Part shown: positions 1 through 9,694 of the stretch, piece by piece
Layout of the letters: every line of letters starts with the position of its first letter
How positions within the stretch are numbered: the stretch's first letter is position 1
Assembly (NCBI GenBank): GCA_014860575.1
Contig: JACZJK010000057.1
Span: 1-64,000, forward strand
Length of the DNA stretch: 64,000 bases
Direction: 5' to 3'
DNA from: Bacteroidales bacterium
GTDB lineage: Bacteria > Bacteroidota > Bacteroidia > Bacteroidales > JAAYJT01
Program-made: the position numbers and the translations under genes
The notes under the pieces: model-generated
Seen by the model: only the letters and a program-made list of their open reading frames with translations
The model's database searches: none
Told to the model about the DNA's origin: nothing

Positions 1-938
1 GAACATAATCAGCAATGGCTTTCATTTCGAGTCCATCGGTAATCACCAAACCTTCAAAGCCGAGGTCCTGCTTTAACAATTTATTGATTGCCAACTCCGA
101 CAAGCTGGAGATGGCTTTCGGATGGTCATCAATGGCCGAAACCGCAAGGTGGGCGGTCATCACACCCATCAAACCGTTTTGGATCAGGTAGCGAAACGGG
201 AAAAGATGAACGCTGTCAATTTCCTGCATGGACTTGCTGATGAGGGGCAGCGTGTAGTGAGAGTCTTTATCGGTATCGCCATGACCCGGAAAATGCTTGG
301 CTACACTGATGATGCCCATGTCCTGCATGCCTTTCATGTATGCCAGTGATTTGCTGGCAACAAAGAGGCTGTTTTCGCCAAATGAGCGACTGTTGATGAC
401 CGGGTTCATGGCATTGTTGTTGACATCAACCACTGGGGCAAAATTCATGTGCACGCCTATGCGCAGAAGTTGTCTGCCAACTTCAAGGCCCATTTCATAA
501 ATGATCAGGTCATTCTCAATGGCGCCCAATGCCAGTTGCCGAGGATAAGAAATTGCACTGTCGAGCCGCATGCCCAGGCCCCACTCGGCATCAATGGCAA
601 TAAGCAAAGGTGTCTTGGCAACCTGTTGGTAGTGATTGGTCATGATTAACTGCGAAGCAGGAGTGCCGCGAAAGAAGATTACTCCACCCACATTGTATTT
701 TTTAAGAACTCCGGCAATCGAATCGGTGTAGCGTTGCCCCATGTTTGAAAAGGATCGTATCATAATCAACTGTGCAATCCTTTCTTCGGTGCTTAACGAA
801 TTATAAACAGAATCAACCCAAAGTTTTTCCGCAGGCGGGTCGGATACAAAACCAACTCTTGCTTGTTGTGCCTGGGTTTCGGAATAAGCAGTTAGTAATA
901 AAATCAGGGTAAGAATAATGGTAAAGTGCTTTCTCATA
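1..938 (-). CDS. Secreted glycoside hydrolase family 3 protein (3' end outside window)
   Basis: Reading from the ATG at 938 towards position 1 gives an open frame of about 312 codons that leaves the window. The N-terminus is a clear signal peptide (MRKHF, a hydrophobic run, then a TQAQQ cleavage region), so the protein is exported. The GH3 N-terminal barrel shows the family signature KHFPGHGDT near residue 215 and an ITDGLEM segment near residue 300, whose Asp is the position of the GH3 nucleophile. GH3 enzymes of this NagZ-like branch are beta-N-acetylhexosaminidases; in Bacteroidota similar N-termini are often fused to a C-terminal beta-lactamase-like domain, which cannot be checked here. 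It is divergent from the transketolase gene. Function as a hexosaminidase or beta-glucosidase is family inference. Confidence 0.85.
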
Positions 939-1139
939 GGAGGCAGAAATTCATCATTTATAAAAGCCAAAACGGTATATTACTATTAGGAGTATGCCAA
1001 GGTTCAAATACACAAAGATAATAGTCAGAAATTGCAAACCAACAACCCGATCCCACGCAGCAAAGTTCAATGTTTCTGAAGAGTTATAAAAATTTTCTTT
1101 GAGTTAGCCTTTATTATTCCTGCAACTTGATAAATTGCC

Positions 1140-1147
1140 TATTTTTG
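1140..1147 (+). promoter_or_regulatory. Candidate -7 promoter element for the transketolase operon
   Basis: TATTTTTG matches the Bacteroidetes -7 consensus TAnnTTTG and lies 44 bases before the ATG at 1192. No TTTG is seen at the expected -33 spacing, so this is a half-match. If real, it rules out the upstream TTG at 1135 as the start codon. Confidence 0.35.
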
Positions 1148-1191
1148 AAAACTGCAATTCAAGTCCCGCAAACACAACTTCGCAGTCAATT

Positions 1192-2037
1192 ATGAAATCA
1201 ACAAACGAACTAGCCATTATCGCTTCACAGCTAAGGCGGGATGTGCTCCGCATGGTTCATGCCGTACAATCAGGCCATCCGGGAGCGCCACTCGGATGCG
1301 CCGAGTTTTTCTCAGCCATGTATTTCCGCATACTCAGGCATAGTCCCTCCCCCTTCAATATGGATGGAATTGGCGAAGACGTTTTCTTTCTTTCCAACGG
1401 CCATCTTTCAGCCGGATGGTACAGTGTGCTGGCCCGTAGCGGCTATTTTGACGTTGAAGAACTCAGCACTTTCCGGAAAATTAATTCCCGTTTGCAAGGC
1501 CATCCGGCAACAGCCGAACATCTTCCGGGTGTGCGGGTTGCATCAGGCTCGCTCGGCCAGGGATTGTCAGTGGCCATTGGATGTGCATCGGGCAAGAAAC
1601 TGAATAACGACAATCACCTGGTATATGTTCTGATGGGTGACGGCGAAATGCAGGAAGGCCAGATTTGGGAAGCGGCAATGTATGCTGCCGGTAAGAAAAT
1701 TGATAACCTCATCGCTATCGTTGATTATAATGGACAGCAGATTGACGGCATGGTTAACAATGTAATGCCCCTGGGAAATCTGAAAGACAAATGGCTAAGT
1801 TTTGGCTGGAAGGTACTTGAAACCGACGGCAACAACCTGGAAGAATTACTCAATACACTCGAAGAAGCTTTTTCGTTAACAGGTAAAGAAGAGCCTATCA
1901 TCATTCTCATGAAAACTGCTATGGGCAAAGGAGTTGATTTCATGGAGAACCATCATAAATGGCACGGTGTTGCCCCCAGCGATGAACAACTAAAAAAAGC
2001 ACTTGAGCAACTCGATGAAACACTCGGAGATTATTAA
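1192..2037 (+). CDS. Transketolase, N-terminal (TPP-binding) subunit
   Basis: This 281-residue protein is the first half of a split transketolase. It carries the TPP-pyrophosphate domain: SGHPGAPLG near residue 27 with the substrate-contacting His, and the metal/TPP motif starting GDGEMQEGQ and ending about 30 residues later at VDYNGQQIDG. With the partner encoded at 3432-4391 it would transfer two-carbon ketol units in the non-oxidative pentose phosphate pathway in the cytoplasm. An in-frame TTG at 1135 would add 19 residues, but these do not look like the family and overlap a candidate promoter, so ATG 1192 is preferred. The stop overlaps the next gene's start (TAATG), which implies translational coupling to the VWA protein. 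A sugar-specific or DXS-like role is less likely. Confidence 0.93.
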   Translation: MKSTNELAIIASQLRRDVLRMVHAVQSGHPGAPLGCAEFFSAMYFRILRHSPSPFNMDGIGEDVFFLSNGHLSAGWYSVLARSGYFDVEELSTFRKINSRLQGHPATAEHLPGVRVASGSLGQGLSVAIGCASGKKLNNDNHLVYVLMGDGEMQEGQIWEAAMYAAGKKIDNLIAIVDYNGQQIDGMVNNVMPLGNLKDKWLSFGWKVLETDGNNLEELLNTLEEAFSLTGKEEPIIILMKTAMGKGVDFMENHHKWHGVAPSDEQLKKALEQLDETLGDY

Positions 2038-3416
2038 TGAAGAAATTCCTCCTTAATATAATTCTGATTTTTCTGGCTGTTTCACCCTGTGCTTTCGCCC
2101 AGCAAACAGCAGAGGAAAAAAAACCACCGTTAACGCGTATTCTTTTCATCTTTGATGCATCGCAGAGCATGTATGGCCGCTGGCAAAGTGATACAAAAAT
2201 GAATATCGCCCAGCGCATGATGGGCAATCTACTCGATAGTCTCAGAACCGTTGAAAATATTGAACTAGCCCTGAGGGTGTTCGGGCATCAACGGACTTAT
2301 CCGCCGCAGGATTGTTCAGACACAAGGCTTGAGGTTCCTTTCGAACCCGATAACAGCAGGAAAATAAAAAAGAAAATCTACGAGATCACACCTCGGGGCA
2401 CGACTCCTATCGCCGTTTCTTTGATGGAAGCCGAGCATGACTTTCCCGACTGCGATAACTGCCGCAATATTGTGATCCTGATAACTGACGGAATTGAAGA
2501 ATGTGAAGGCGACCCATGCGAAGTTTCGGCAGCATTACAACGAAAAGGTGTCGTATTGAAACCATTTGTTATCGGTATCGGACTCGATTTTCGTGATGCA
2601 TTTGATTGTGTAGGTTCTTACTTTGATGCTTCAAGCGAACATGCATTTACTGCTGCGTTGAATTCTGTGATCTCGCAGGCGTTGCAACGAACCACACTTC
2701 AGGTGAACCTCCTCGATACCTGGGGCAATCCTACTGAAACCAATGTGAACATGACATTTTACGACAGGGTATCCGGTCTGCCAAGGTACAACTACATTCA
2801 CACCATCAACAGTGCCGGAAATCCTGACACTTTGATCATTGACCCTATCCCGGTTTACGATCTAGTGGTTCACACAACGCCGCCGGTTCGGATTGATAAT
2901 CTTGTGCTGGAACCCGAAATTCATAACACAATTATTATCAATTCACCCCAGGGTTCTTTAAACCTGATGGTAAGAGGCAACGATCGCTTGCTCAGAAGCA
3001 TTCCCATTGTGGTCAGACCCCATGAAAAACCTGAAACCATCAACGTACAGATGGTGGGCGAGAACAAGCGCTACCTTACAGGTTTGTATAGTCTGGAAGT
3101 ACTTTCGTTACCTCGGCTGCAAATACCGAGGATTGAAATCTCACAGGATGCCGTTACCAATGTCGAGATCCCATTGCCTGGAATTATCGTAATCAACAAA
3201 TCAATTATCGGGTTTGGAAGCCTTTACGTACTTAAAAACAAAAACCAGGAATGGATTTACGATCTCAGGGACAACCTGCTGCAGGAATCCCTGATCCTGA
3301 TGCCTGGTGATTACTTGCTCGTTTACCGCTCAAAATTCAGCGACCGGTCTATTTTTACAATCGAAAAACGTTTTACAATCCGCTCAGGCGAAACTGTTAA
3401 CCTCAGGGTGTTCTGA
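2037..3416 (+). CDS. Secreted von Willebrand factor type A domain protein
   Basis: 459 residues. The first 21 residues are a signal peptide (hydrophobic run, cleavage after PCAFA), so the protein is exported to the periplasm or beyond. A VWA domain spans about residues 33-220 with a complete MIDAS metal site: DASQS at 40-44, the RGTTPI threonine, and TDGIEE. Several Cys residues (QDCSD, DCDNC, GDPCE, DCVG) suggest disulphides. The C-terminal half (about 225-459) looks beta-rich and matches no family I recognise. Such VWA proteins bind protein partners through a divalent metal; the partner here is unknown. The gene sits between the two transketolase halves, starting on the last base of the first one's stop and ending 15 bases before the second, which is unexpected for an exported protein. 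Confidence 0.85.
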   Translation: MKKFLLNIILIFLAVSPCAFAQQTAEEKKPPLTRILFIFDASQSMYGRWQSDTKMNIAQRMMGNLLDSLRTVENIELALRVFGHQRTYPPQDCSDTRLEVPFEPDNSRKIKKKIYEITPRGTTPIAVSLMEAEHDFPDCDNCRNIVILITDGIEECEGDPCEVSAALQRKGVVLKPFVIGIGLDFRDAFDCVGSYFDASSEHAFTAALNSVISQALQRTTLQVNLLDTWGNPTETNVNMTFYDRVSGLPRYNYIHTINSAGNPDTLIIDPIPVYDLVVHTTPPVRIDNLVLEPEIHNTIIINSPQGSLNLMVRGNDRLLRSIPIVVRPHEKPETINVQMVGENKRYLTGLYSLEVLSLPRLQIPRIEISQDAVTNVEIPLPGIIVINKSIIGFGSLYVLKNKNQEWIYDLRDNLLQESLILMPGDYLLVYRSKFSDRSIFTIEKRFTIRSGETVNLRVF

Positions 3417-3431
3417 GAAAATTACAAATAC

Positions 3432-4391
3432 ATGAAAGAATACATAAATACAGGTAGCAAGGACACCCGCTCAGGTTTTGGTGTAGCCATGCTGGAATTA
3501 GGCAGGAGCAATCCTGATGTAGTGGCACTTTGTGCCGATCTGACGGGTTCGCTCAAACTCGAGGAATTTGCGGCAGAGTTTCCTGAGCGGTTTTTCCAGG
3601 TTGGTATTGCCGAAGCCAATATGATGGGCATTGCTTCAGGGCTAACAATCGGTGGGAAAATTCCCTTTGCAACGACTTTTGCCAATTTTGCTACCGGAAG
3701 GGTTTACGACCAGATCAGGCAATCCATAGCCTATTCCAATAAAAATGTAAAGATTGCCGCCTCACATGCCGGCGTCACCCTCGGCGAAGATGGAGCAACA
3801 CATCAAATACTCGAAGACATCGGGCTCATGAAAATGTTGCCAAATCTTACTGTGATCAATCCCTGCGATTTCAACCAGACCAGGGCCGCGACCCTTGCCG
3901 TTGCAAAACATACCGGGCCTTTGTATCTGCGCTTCGGCCGGCCAAAGGTTCCCAACTTTACTCCGGCAGAGCAGGATTTTGTTATTGGCAAAGCCCTTTT
4001 GCTGCAAACCGGAAATGACGTAAGCATTTTTGCCACAGGCCATATGGTTTGGAAAGCCCTGGAAGCCTGTTTGATCCTGAAAGAAAAAGGCATCTCTGCC
4101 GAAGTGATCAATATTCACACAATTAAACCACTGGATGAAAAGGTAATTCTTGAGTCAGTTAAGAAAACTGCTTGTGCTGTCAGCGCGGAAGAACACCAGC
4201 AAAATGGTGGCCTCGGCGACAGCATTGCGCAATTGCTGACGCTTCATCATCCCACACCTATGGAAATGGTCGCCGTAATAGATTCATTCGGCGAAAGCGG
4301 TAAACCCGAAGAACTGATGCGTAAATATCATCTGGATACCCCGGACGTTGTTGAAGCGGCGATAAAGGTGATTGGCCGCAAGCGATTATAG
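3432..4391 (+). CDS. Transketolase, C-terminal subunit
   Basis: 319 residues forming the pyrimidine-binding and C-terminal domains of transketolase. The sequence starts NTGSKDTRSGFG, then shows the VGIAEANMMGIASGL segment with the Glu that activates TPP, the HAGVTLGEDGATHQ motif, and a C-terminal regulatory-like domain with GHMVWKALEA and the SAEEHQQNGGLG segment. Together with the 281-residue N-terminal subunit it makes about 600 residues, close to a full transketolase. It follows the VWA gene by 15 bases and is the last gene of the operon; the facing TrmH gene ends 33 bases beyond. Confidence 0.93.
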   Translation: MKEYINTGSKDTRSGFGVAMLELGRSNPDVVALCADLTGSLKLEEFAAEFPERFFQVGIAEANMMGIASGLTIGGKIPFATTFANFATGRVYDQIRQSIAYSNKNVKIAASHAGVTLGEDGATHQILEDIGLMKMLPNLTVINPCDFNQTRAATLAVAKHTGPLYLRFGRPKVPNFTPAEQDFVIGKALLLQTGNDVSIFATGHMVWKALEACLILKEKGISAEVINIHTIKPLDEKVILESVKKTACAVSAEEHQQNGGLGDSIAQLLTLHHPTPMEMVAVIDSFGESGKPEELMRKYHLDTPDVVEAAIKVIGRKRL

Positions 4392-4424
4392 ATCTGTCGA
4401 AAGTGTTGAAGTTCTATTGAAGAC

Positions 4425-5225
4425 TTAAGCGGTTCTTTGCCTCAAAGCTTCATAAACCAATACGGCAGCCGAAGTAGAAACATTTAGTGAATCTATACTT
4501 CCGAGCATTGGTATCTTAACCTGGGACTTTGTGTTCTCAAGCCAGAATTCACTGAGGCCATCCGCTTCTGCCCCCATAACGAATGCCAGCGGTTTCCTGA
4601 AGTCGCTTTGATGATAAAAGGATTTAGCGGTCAGCGCGGCAGCAAAAGGTTCAATATTATTTTGGCTCAACCATTGTAACGCTTCCGTGGAGGTGCATGT
4701 AGCAACTTGTTTTATAAACACACAGCCAATGGATGAGCGGATGACATTGGGATTATAAATATCGGTTAGCGGATCGCAAATAATTACGGCATCAACACCA
4801 GCTGCATCAGCTGTACGAAGGATGGCGCCAAGATTTCCTGGTTTCTCTACCGATTCAAGAACGATGAGCAATGGATTTTCTGTAAGCAATATGTCAGTTA
4901 GCTTTTTCTCCCGCGCCTGCATCACCGCCAGCAAACCATCCGATTGATCGCGGTAAGCCATTTTTGCGAACACCTGGCTGTTCACTTCAAAACACTTAAA
5001 ATCATCAATCATGTTCGAGATATCGCCCTGGTTTTTCTCCTGAAAATGAGCGGGGCTAACCATCAGGTATTCAGTTTTAAGGCCTGATTCGATGGCAAGC
5101 CGGATTTCCCGGAACCCTTCAACGATAATCAAACCACTTTCCCTGCGATCCTTTGAACGGTGCAGCTTTACAACCTCTTTCACGCGGAGGTTCTGAAGGC
5201 TTGTTATCTTCTCTAAAATAGGCAT
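4425..5225 (-). CDS. TrmH/SpoU-family RNA 2'-O-methyltransferase
   Basis: 266 residues. The N-terminal part (about 1-105) resembles the L30e-like substrate-binding domain of SpoU enzymes (EGFREIRLAIES). The C-terminal SPOUT domain shows all three motifs: motif 1 at 127-142 (EKPGNLGAILRTADAA), motif 2 at 218-225 (GAEADGLS) and motif 3 at 239-260 (PMLGSIDSLNVSTSAA). The knotted fold binds S-adenosylmethionine and methylates a ribose 2'-OH in tRNA or rRNA; which nucleotide cannot be told from sequence. It is downstream of rpe on the same strand, separated by 91 bases that contain a perfect hairpin. Confidence 0.9.
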   Translation of the reverse strand: MPILEKITSLQNLRVKEVVKLHRSKDRRESGLIIVEGFREIRLAIESGLKTEYLMVSPAHFQEKNQGDISNMIDDFKCFEVNSQVFAKMAYRDQSDGLLAVMQAREKKLTDILLTENPLLIVLESVEKPGNLGAILRTADAAGVDAVIICDPLTDIYNPNVIRSSIGCVFIKQVATCTSTEALQWLSQNNIEPFAAALTAKSFYHQSDFRKPLAFVMGAEADGLSEFWLENTKSQVKIPMLGSIDSLNVSTSAAVLVYEALRQRTA

Positions 5226-5247
5226 GGACCAGAATTTTTATGGTTCG

Positions 5248-5266
5248 AACCTGCTCAACGCAGGTT
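5248..5266 (-). other. Perfect 7-bp hairpin between rpe and the methyltransferase gene
   Basis: AACCTGC (5248-5254), a five-base loop, and GCAGGTT (5260-5266). It lies in the spacer of two same-strand genes, 22 bases before the methyltransferase start. There is no U-tract on the minus strand, so an intrinsic terminator is not supported; an mRNA stability or processing element is possible. Confidence 0.35.
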
Positions 5267-5316
5267 GTGGTCAATGGTTTGGACGCAAGAATAAAATGAT
5301 GGTCAGGAACAATTGA

Positions 5317-5970
5317 TTAATCAAGATGCTTAAGTGAAGCAATAGCCGCCACCGGATCGGCTGCATTAAAAACCGAGTTTCCGGCAACCAGCACATCAAC
5401 GCCTGCATCAACAAGTTTCCGTGCATTTCCGGTTCCAACGCCACCATCTACCTCAATCAATGCAGTTGCGTTCTTTTGTAAAATCAATTCTTTCAGCCTG
5501 CTGATTTTATCAAACGTATTTTCTATAAATTTTTGACCGCCAAATCCAGGATTCACTGACATGAGCAGCACGAGATCAACATCGTTGATAATTTCCCGCA
5601 GGCTTTCAACCGGGGTATGTGGGTTCAGCACAACACCGGCTTTCATGCCTTCTTCACGGATCGCATGAAGTGTACGGTGAAGATGGGTGCATGCTTCAAT
5701 CTGAACACTGAGGATGTCTGCTCCGACTTCCCTGAACTGCTTGATATAGCGTTCGGGTTGTACAATCATCAGGTGAACATCCAGCGGTTTGCTTGCGTAT
5801 TTTTTAATAGCGCTTACAACAGGCAGTCCAAAGGAAATATTGGGAACAAAAACACCGTCCATGATATCCAGATGGAACCAATCAGCAAGGCTGTTGTTTA
5901 CCATTTCAATATCACGGCGAAGGTAGGAAAAATCAGCTGATAATAATGAAGGAGCTACAAGGTGTTTCAT
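5317..5970 (-). CDS. rpe: Ribulose-phosphate 3-epimerase
   Basis: 217 residues, the usual length. It interconverts ribulose 5-phosphate and xylulose 5-phosphate in the pentose phosphate pathway. Visible family features are the PSLLSADF start, the metal-binding HLDIMDG (H33, D35, D38), VHLMI, the phosphate loop VNPGFGGQKF, and EVDGGVG near residue 175 with the catalytic Asp. The ATG overlaps the rpoD stop codon (TAATG on the minus strand), so it is probably translationally coupled to the primary sigma factor gene. It makes the substrate of the transketolase encoded a few kilobases away on the other strand. Confidence 0.96.
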   Translation of the reverse strand: MKHLVAPSLLSADFSYLRRDIEMVNNSLADWFHLDIMDGVFVPNISFGLPVVSAIKKYASKPLDVHLMIVQPERYIKQFREVGADILSVQIEACTHLHRTLHAIREEGMKAGVVLNPHTPVESLREIINDVDLVLLMSVNPGFGGQKFIENTFDKISRLKELILQKNATALIEVDGGVGTGNARKLVDAGVDVLVAGNSVFNAADPVAAIASLKHLD

Positions 5971-6833
5971 TAACCCAGGTAGGTTTTCAGGATTTTGCTT
6001 CTTGATGTATGTTTGAGCCTGCGGATGGCTTTTTCTTTTATCTGGCGAACGCGTTCACGGGTCAGATCAAACTTTTCGCCAATTTCTTCAAGCGTCATCG
6101 GGTGACTGCCGTTAAGCCCGAAGTAAAGCTTCACAACATCCGACTCGCGGCCGGTAAGCGTTGAAATGGCGCGGTCAATCTCCTTGCGCAAACTGTCGTA
6201 AAGCAATTCGGTTTCAGGAGTGGTCACTTCATCGCTGCGGAGCACATCGTAAAGATTGTTGTCTTCGTCCTGTATCAAAGGAGCGTCCATTGATACATGA
6301 CGACCGGAATTACGCATTGAGTCTTTTACCTCGTTTTCAGTAATTTCAAGCATTTCAGCAATTTCTTCGGCATTGGGTTCGCGTTCATAAACCTGCTCAA
6401 GCTTCGCATATGCTTTGTTGATCTTGTTGATGGCGCCAATCTTGTTTAATGGCAAACGCACAATACGTGATTGCTCCGCCAGAGCCTGAAGAATGGATTG
6501 ACGTATCCACCATACAGCGTAGGAAATAAATTTGAACCCGCGGGTTTCATCGAAACGTTGCGCCGCCTTTATGAGCCCGAGGTTGCCTTCATTGATGAGG
6601 TCGGGGAGGCTCAGGCCCTGGTTCTGGTACTGTTTTGAAACAGATACAACAAAACGTAGATTGGCTTTGGTAAGTTTCTCAAGTGCGGCACGGTCGCCTT
6701 GCTTGATGCGCTGCGCCAGGGCGACTTCCTCGTCGGCCGTGATCAGATCAACTTTTCCAATTTCCTGTAAGTATTTATCGAGTGAAGCGGTTTCGCGGTT
6801 CGTAACCTGCTTGGTGATTTTGAGTTGCCTCAT
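5970..6833 (-). CDS. rpoD: RNA polymerase primary sigma factor, short Bacteroidetes type
   Basis: 287 residues, much shorter than the proteobacterial sigma-70, as is normal for the Bacteroidetes housekeeping sigma factor. It starts [14 protein letters not shown], then region 1.2 ([15 protein letters not shown]), regions 2.1-2.4 ([14 protein letters not shown] to [14 protein letters not shown]), region 3, and region 4.2 with the helix-turn-helix ([19 protein letters not shown]). It directs transcription from TTTG/TAnnTTTG promoters, which are seen elsewhere in the window. It lies 93 bases after the pnp stop, with an intrinsic terminator between, and overlaps rpe by one base downstream. Confidence 0.97.
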   Translation of the reverse strand: MRQLKITKQVTNRETASLDKYLQEIGKVDLITADEEVALAQRIKQGDRAALEKLTKANLRFVVSVSKQYQNQGLSLPDLINEGNLGLIKAAQRFDETRGFKFISYAVWWIRQSILQALAEQSRIVRLPLNKIGAINKINKAYAKLEQVYEREPNAEEIAEMLEITENEVKDSMRNSGRHVSMDAPLIQDEDNNLYDVLRSDEVTTPETELLYDSLRKEIDRAISTLTGRESDVVKLYFGLNGSHPMTLEEIGEKFDLTRERVRQIKEKAIRRLKHTSRSKILKTYLG

Positions 6834-6888
6834 AGTTTATGACAAATTGTTAGCTTATTCTGTACGAACTCAAAGGGGATTAAGTTTC

Positions 6889-6923
6889 AAAAAAGAGAAA
6901 ATATTTCAACAAAGCTGAAATAT
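6889..6923 (-). terminator. Intrinsic terminator of pnp
   Basis: On the minus strand, just after the pnp stop, ATATTTCA and TGAAATAT (6901-6908 and 6916-6923) form an 8-bp stem with a 7-base loop, followed by TTTTCTCTTTTTT (about 6889-6900 read in reverse). Stem plus U-rich tail fits a rho-independent terminator. Confidence 0.7.
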
Positions 6924-6926
6924 CTT

Positions 6927-9059
6927 TTATTGTTCCTGCCTTGGAGGCCTGGGAAGCAACACCTTACGGGAAAGTTTGAGTTTGCCTGTTTTGCTGTCAA
7001 TGTCAATCAGCTTCACTTCAATTTCATCACCAACCTTCAATACACTTTCAACATCTGTGATTCGGGCCCAGTCAATTTCAGAAATATGGAGCAAGCCATC
7101 TTTTCCGGGAATAATTTCGACAAAAGCGCCAAAAGTGGTTATGTTTTTAACTTTTCCTTTGTAAACTTCACCAATTTCGGGAACAGCTACGATTTGGCGG
7201 ATGCGTCTCTTCACCTTCTCAATTGAATCCTGATCGGCGGAAACAATATCAATGATTCCGAATTCACCTACTTCTTCGATCACGATGGTTGAGCCTGTCT
7301 CGCGTTGCATTTCCTGGATGATCTTGCCACCCGGTCCGATAACTGCACCAATAAACTCACGTGGAATAGTCATTTTAACGATGCGGGGAACAAAGGGTTT
7401 GAATTCTTCTCTTGGCGAAGAAATCACTTTTTCCATTTCGTCAAGAATATGCAGGCGTCCAAGTTTGGCCTGATCCAAAGCTTCTGACAAAACCTTGTAG
7501 GATAAGCCGTCAACTTTAATGTCCATTTGGCAAGCAGTGATACCGTTGCGTGTTCCGGTAACCTTGAAATCCATATCACCCAAATGATCTTCATCGCCAA
7601 GAATATCTGAAAGTACGGCGTATTTTCCTGATTTTGTGTCGGCAATCAAACCCATGGCCACTCCTGAAACAGGGCGGCGCATTTTTATTCCGGCGTCAAG
7701 CAAGGCAAGTGTGCCACCGCAAACTGTAGCCATTGATGATGAGCCGTTCGATTCCAGAATGTCTGAAACTATCCTGATGGTGTAAGGGTTCTCATCGGAA
7801 GCAGGAATCATGCTTTTTAAAGCACGGTGCGCCAGGTTTCCGTGGCCGATTTCGCGGCGGCTGGTTCCAAGCATTCGTTTCACTTCACCAGTTGAAAATG
7901 GCGGAAAATTATAATGCAAAATAAAATTGATCTTCTCTTCAATCACAGCGCCATCAATCATCTGCTCATCCAGTTTGGTTCCCAGGGTAACAGTAACCAG
8001 CGCCTGGGTTTCACCGCGTGTAAATATGGCTGAACCGTGAACTGCAGGCAGATAATCCACTTCGCCCCATATTGGTCGAATCTCATCCAGTTTGCGGCCA
8101 TCGAGGCGAATGCGTTCATCCAGCACAACATTCCTGACTGCTTCCTTGTGTGCCTCTTTATAATACCTTCCAATCATGTTGGCCTTTTCTGCCTGTTCTT
8201 CTTCGCTCAAGGTTTCAATGAACTCTGATTTTATCAGACTAAAAGCTTCACTACGTTCTTTCTTTCCAATACCTTGTTTGGCAACTTCATAAATCTTTTT
8301 GTAAACAGCGGTCCTGATTTTTTCACGAAGTTCTTCATCGTTGGTTTCGTGACTATACTCACGCTTTACCTTAGCCTTTTCAACTTCAGCCGCCAATTCT
8401 TTCTGAACCCGGCATTGAATCTTAATGGCATCATGGGCAACTTTCAAAGCTTCGATCATGTCAGCTTCACCCACTTCTTTCATCTCACCCTCTACCATCA
8501 TGATGTTGTCCTCTGAGGCAGCAACAATCATGTCAATATCCAGTTCCGGCAAGTCTTTTACACCAGGGTTAACAATGAATTTGCCATTAAGGCGTCCAAC
8601 ACGTACTTCCGAGATAGGCCCATTGAATGGAATATCTGAAACTGCCAGTGCAGCTGAGGCTGCAAGACCTGCCAGTGCATCGGGCAAGATATTGTTGTCG
8701 CTCGAAATCAGAGTTATAAGCAATTGAACTTCGGCATGATAATCATCAGGGAATAATGGGCGGATAGCCCGGTCAATCAGGCGTGAAATCAACACTTCGT
8801 AATCCGAAGGGCGTGCTTCTCTTTTGAAGAAACCACCGGGGAATCTTCCGCTGGAAGCGTATTTCTCGCGATAATCAACGGTCAGGGGCAAAAAATCAAC
8901 ATTTTCTGCTGCTTCAGTTTTGGCAACCACCGTGGCCAGGAGCATCGTATTGCCCATTTTTACTACTACGGCTCCATCGGCTTGTTTGGCCAATTTGCCG
9001 GTTTCAATGCTAATTGTCCTTCCATCACCAAGATCGAAGGTTTTTGTAATTACGTTCAT
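6927..9059 (-). CDS. pnp: Polyribonucleotide nucleotidyltransferase (PNPase)
   Basis: 710 residues, full length. It degrades RNA 3' to 5' by phosphorolysis. Domain order is the usual one: first RNase PH domain (about 1-140, with [16 protein letters not shown]), an alpha-helical linker, second RNase PH domain (about 310-530, with the [12 protein letters not shown] active-site region), KH domain (about 555-615, [17 protein letters not shown]) and S1 domain (about 620-700, [16 protein letters not shown]). It follows rpsO, the classical rpsO-pnp order, with a terminator in the spacer and another after the pnp stop. Confidence 0.98.
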   Translation of the reverse strand: MNVITKTFDLGDGRTISIETGKLAKQADGAVVVKMGNTMLLATVVAKTEAAENVDFLPLTVDYREKYASSGRFPGGFFKREARPSDYEVLISRLIDRAIRPLFPDDYHAEVQLLITLISSDNNILPDALAGLAASAALAVSDIPFNGPISEVRVGRLNGKFIVNPGVKDLPELDIDMIVAASEDNIMMVEGEMKEVGEADMIEALKVAHDAIKIQCRVQKELAAEVEKAKVKREYSHETNDEELREKIRTAVYKKIYEVAKQGIGKKERSEAFSLIKSEFIETLSEEEQAEKANMIGRYYKEAHKEAVRNVVLDERIRLDGRKLDEIRPIWGEVDYLPAVHGSAIFTRGETQALVTVTLGTKLDEQMIDGAVIEEKINFILHYNFPPFSTGEVKRMLGTSRREIGHGNLAHRALKSMIPASDENPYTIRIVSDILESNGSSSMATVCGGTLALLDAGIKMRRPVSGVAMGLIADTKSGKYAVLSDILGDEDHLGDMDFKVTGTRNGITACQMDIKVDGLSYKVLSEALDQAKLGRLHILDEMEKVISSPREEFKPFVPRIVKMTIPREFIGAVIGPGGKIIQEMQRETGSTIVIEEVGEFGIIDIVSADQDSIEKVKRRIRQIVAVPEIGEVYKGKVKNITTFGAFVEIIPGKDGLLHISEIDWARITDVESVLKVGDEIEVKLIDIDSKTGKLKLSRKVLLPRPPRQEQ

Positions 9060-9142
9060 ATAGGGTTTGGTTATAATGTCATCTAAAAATCAATCTGTGT
9101 TGCGTGGTCACAGCCCAAAGCAATGTCAATTTTTCACAATAT

Positions 9143-9169
9143 AAAAAAAGGCAATCAGGAAATTGCCTT
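9143..9169 (-). terminator. Intrinsic terminator of rpsO
   Basis: AAGGCAAT (9148-9155) pairs perfectly with ATTGCCTT (9162-9169) around a 6-base loop. On the minus strand the stem is followed by TTTTT (9143-9147 in reverse). It lies between the rpsO stop and the pnp start, so read-through or a separate promoter is needed for pnp. Confidence 0.8.
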
Positions 9170-9191
9170 CTTGAACAGCTAAATATGCTTT

Positions 9192-9461
9192 CTATTTTCT
9201 GATACCAAGCTTTTTGATAATAGCGCGGTACCGGGTAATATCTTTTTCTTTAAGATAATCAAGCAAGCGCCTTCTTTTACCAACGAGGCGAACCAATGCA
9301 CGTTCAGTAGCTTTGTCTTTCCTGTTTCCTTTTAGGTGCTCAGTAAGATGCTTGATCCTATGTGTGAACAGTGCAACCTGGCCTTCAGGAGAACCGGTAT
9401 CGAATTCCGATTTACCGTATTCTTTAAAAAAATCTTGTTTTGTTTCTTTTGTAAGGTACAT
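9192..9461 (-). CDS. rpsO: Small ribosomal subunit protein uS15
   Basis: 89 residues, the standard S15 length, starting MYLTKETKQDFF and ending IIKKLGIRK. The conserved core TGSPEGQVALFTHRI, LTEHLK and RRRLLDYL is intact. S15 binds 16S rRNA in the platform of the 30S subunit. A longer frame starting with TTG at 9509 would add 16 residues, but that codon lies inside a well-matched promoter, so the ATG at 9461 is the start. Confidence 0.97.
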   Translation of the reverse strand: MYLTKETKQDFFKEYGKSEFDTGSPEGQVALFTHRIKHLTEHLKGNRKDKATERALVRLVGKRRRLLDYLKEKDITRYRAIIKKLGIRK

Positions 9462-9506
9462 ATCCTTGTTATCTATAGCTTTAAACTTCTCTTGAAAAAC
9501 GGGGTG

Positions 9507-9537
9507 CAAAATTAAGATTTCTAATTGGATTTACAAA
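9507..9537 (-). promoter_or_regulatory. rpsO promoter (Bacteroidetes-type -33/-7)
   Basis: On the minus strand TTTG (9534-9537), 19 bases, then TAATTTTG (9507-9514), followed by CA. This matches the published Bacteroidetes consensus TTTG / TAnnTTTG. Transcription would start about 40 bases before the rpsO ATG. Confidence 0.75.
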
Positions 9538-9694
9538 GGATAGAAGTAAAATTTTGTTTTCACTTTTTATTCGAATGGCAAAAGTAAATATTTTACAATT
9601 ATTTTCTGTGCGAACCTCTTGCATGAGGAGAAAGATTTATACATTAGCCCGGCTTTAATTGATACTAATAATCAAATCTTAAAATCAATCAGCA

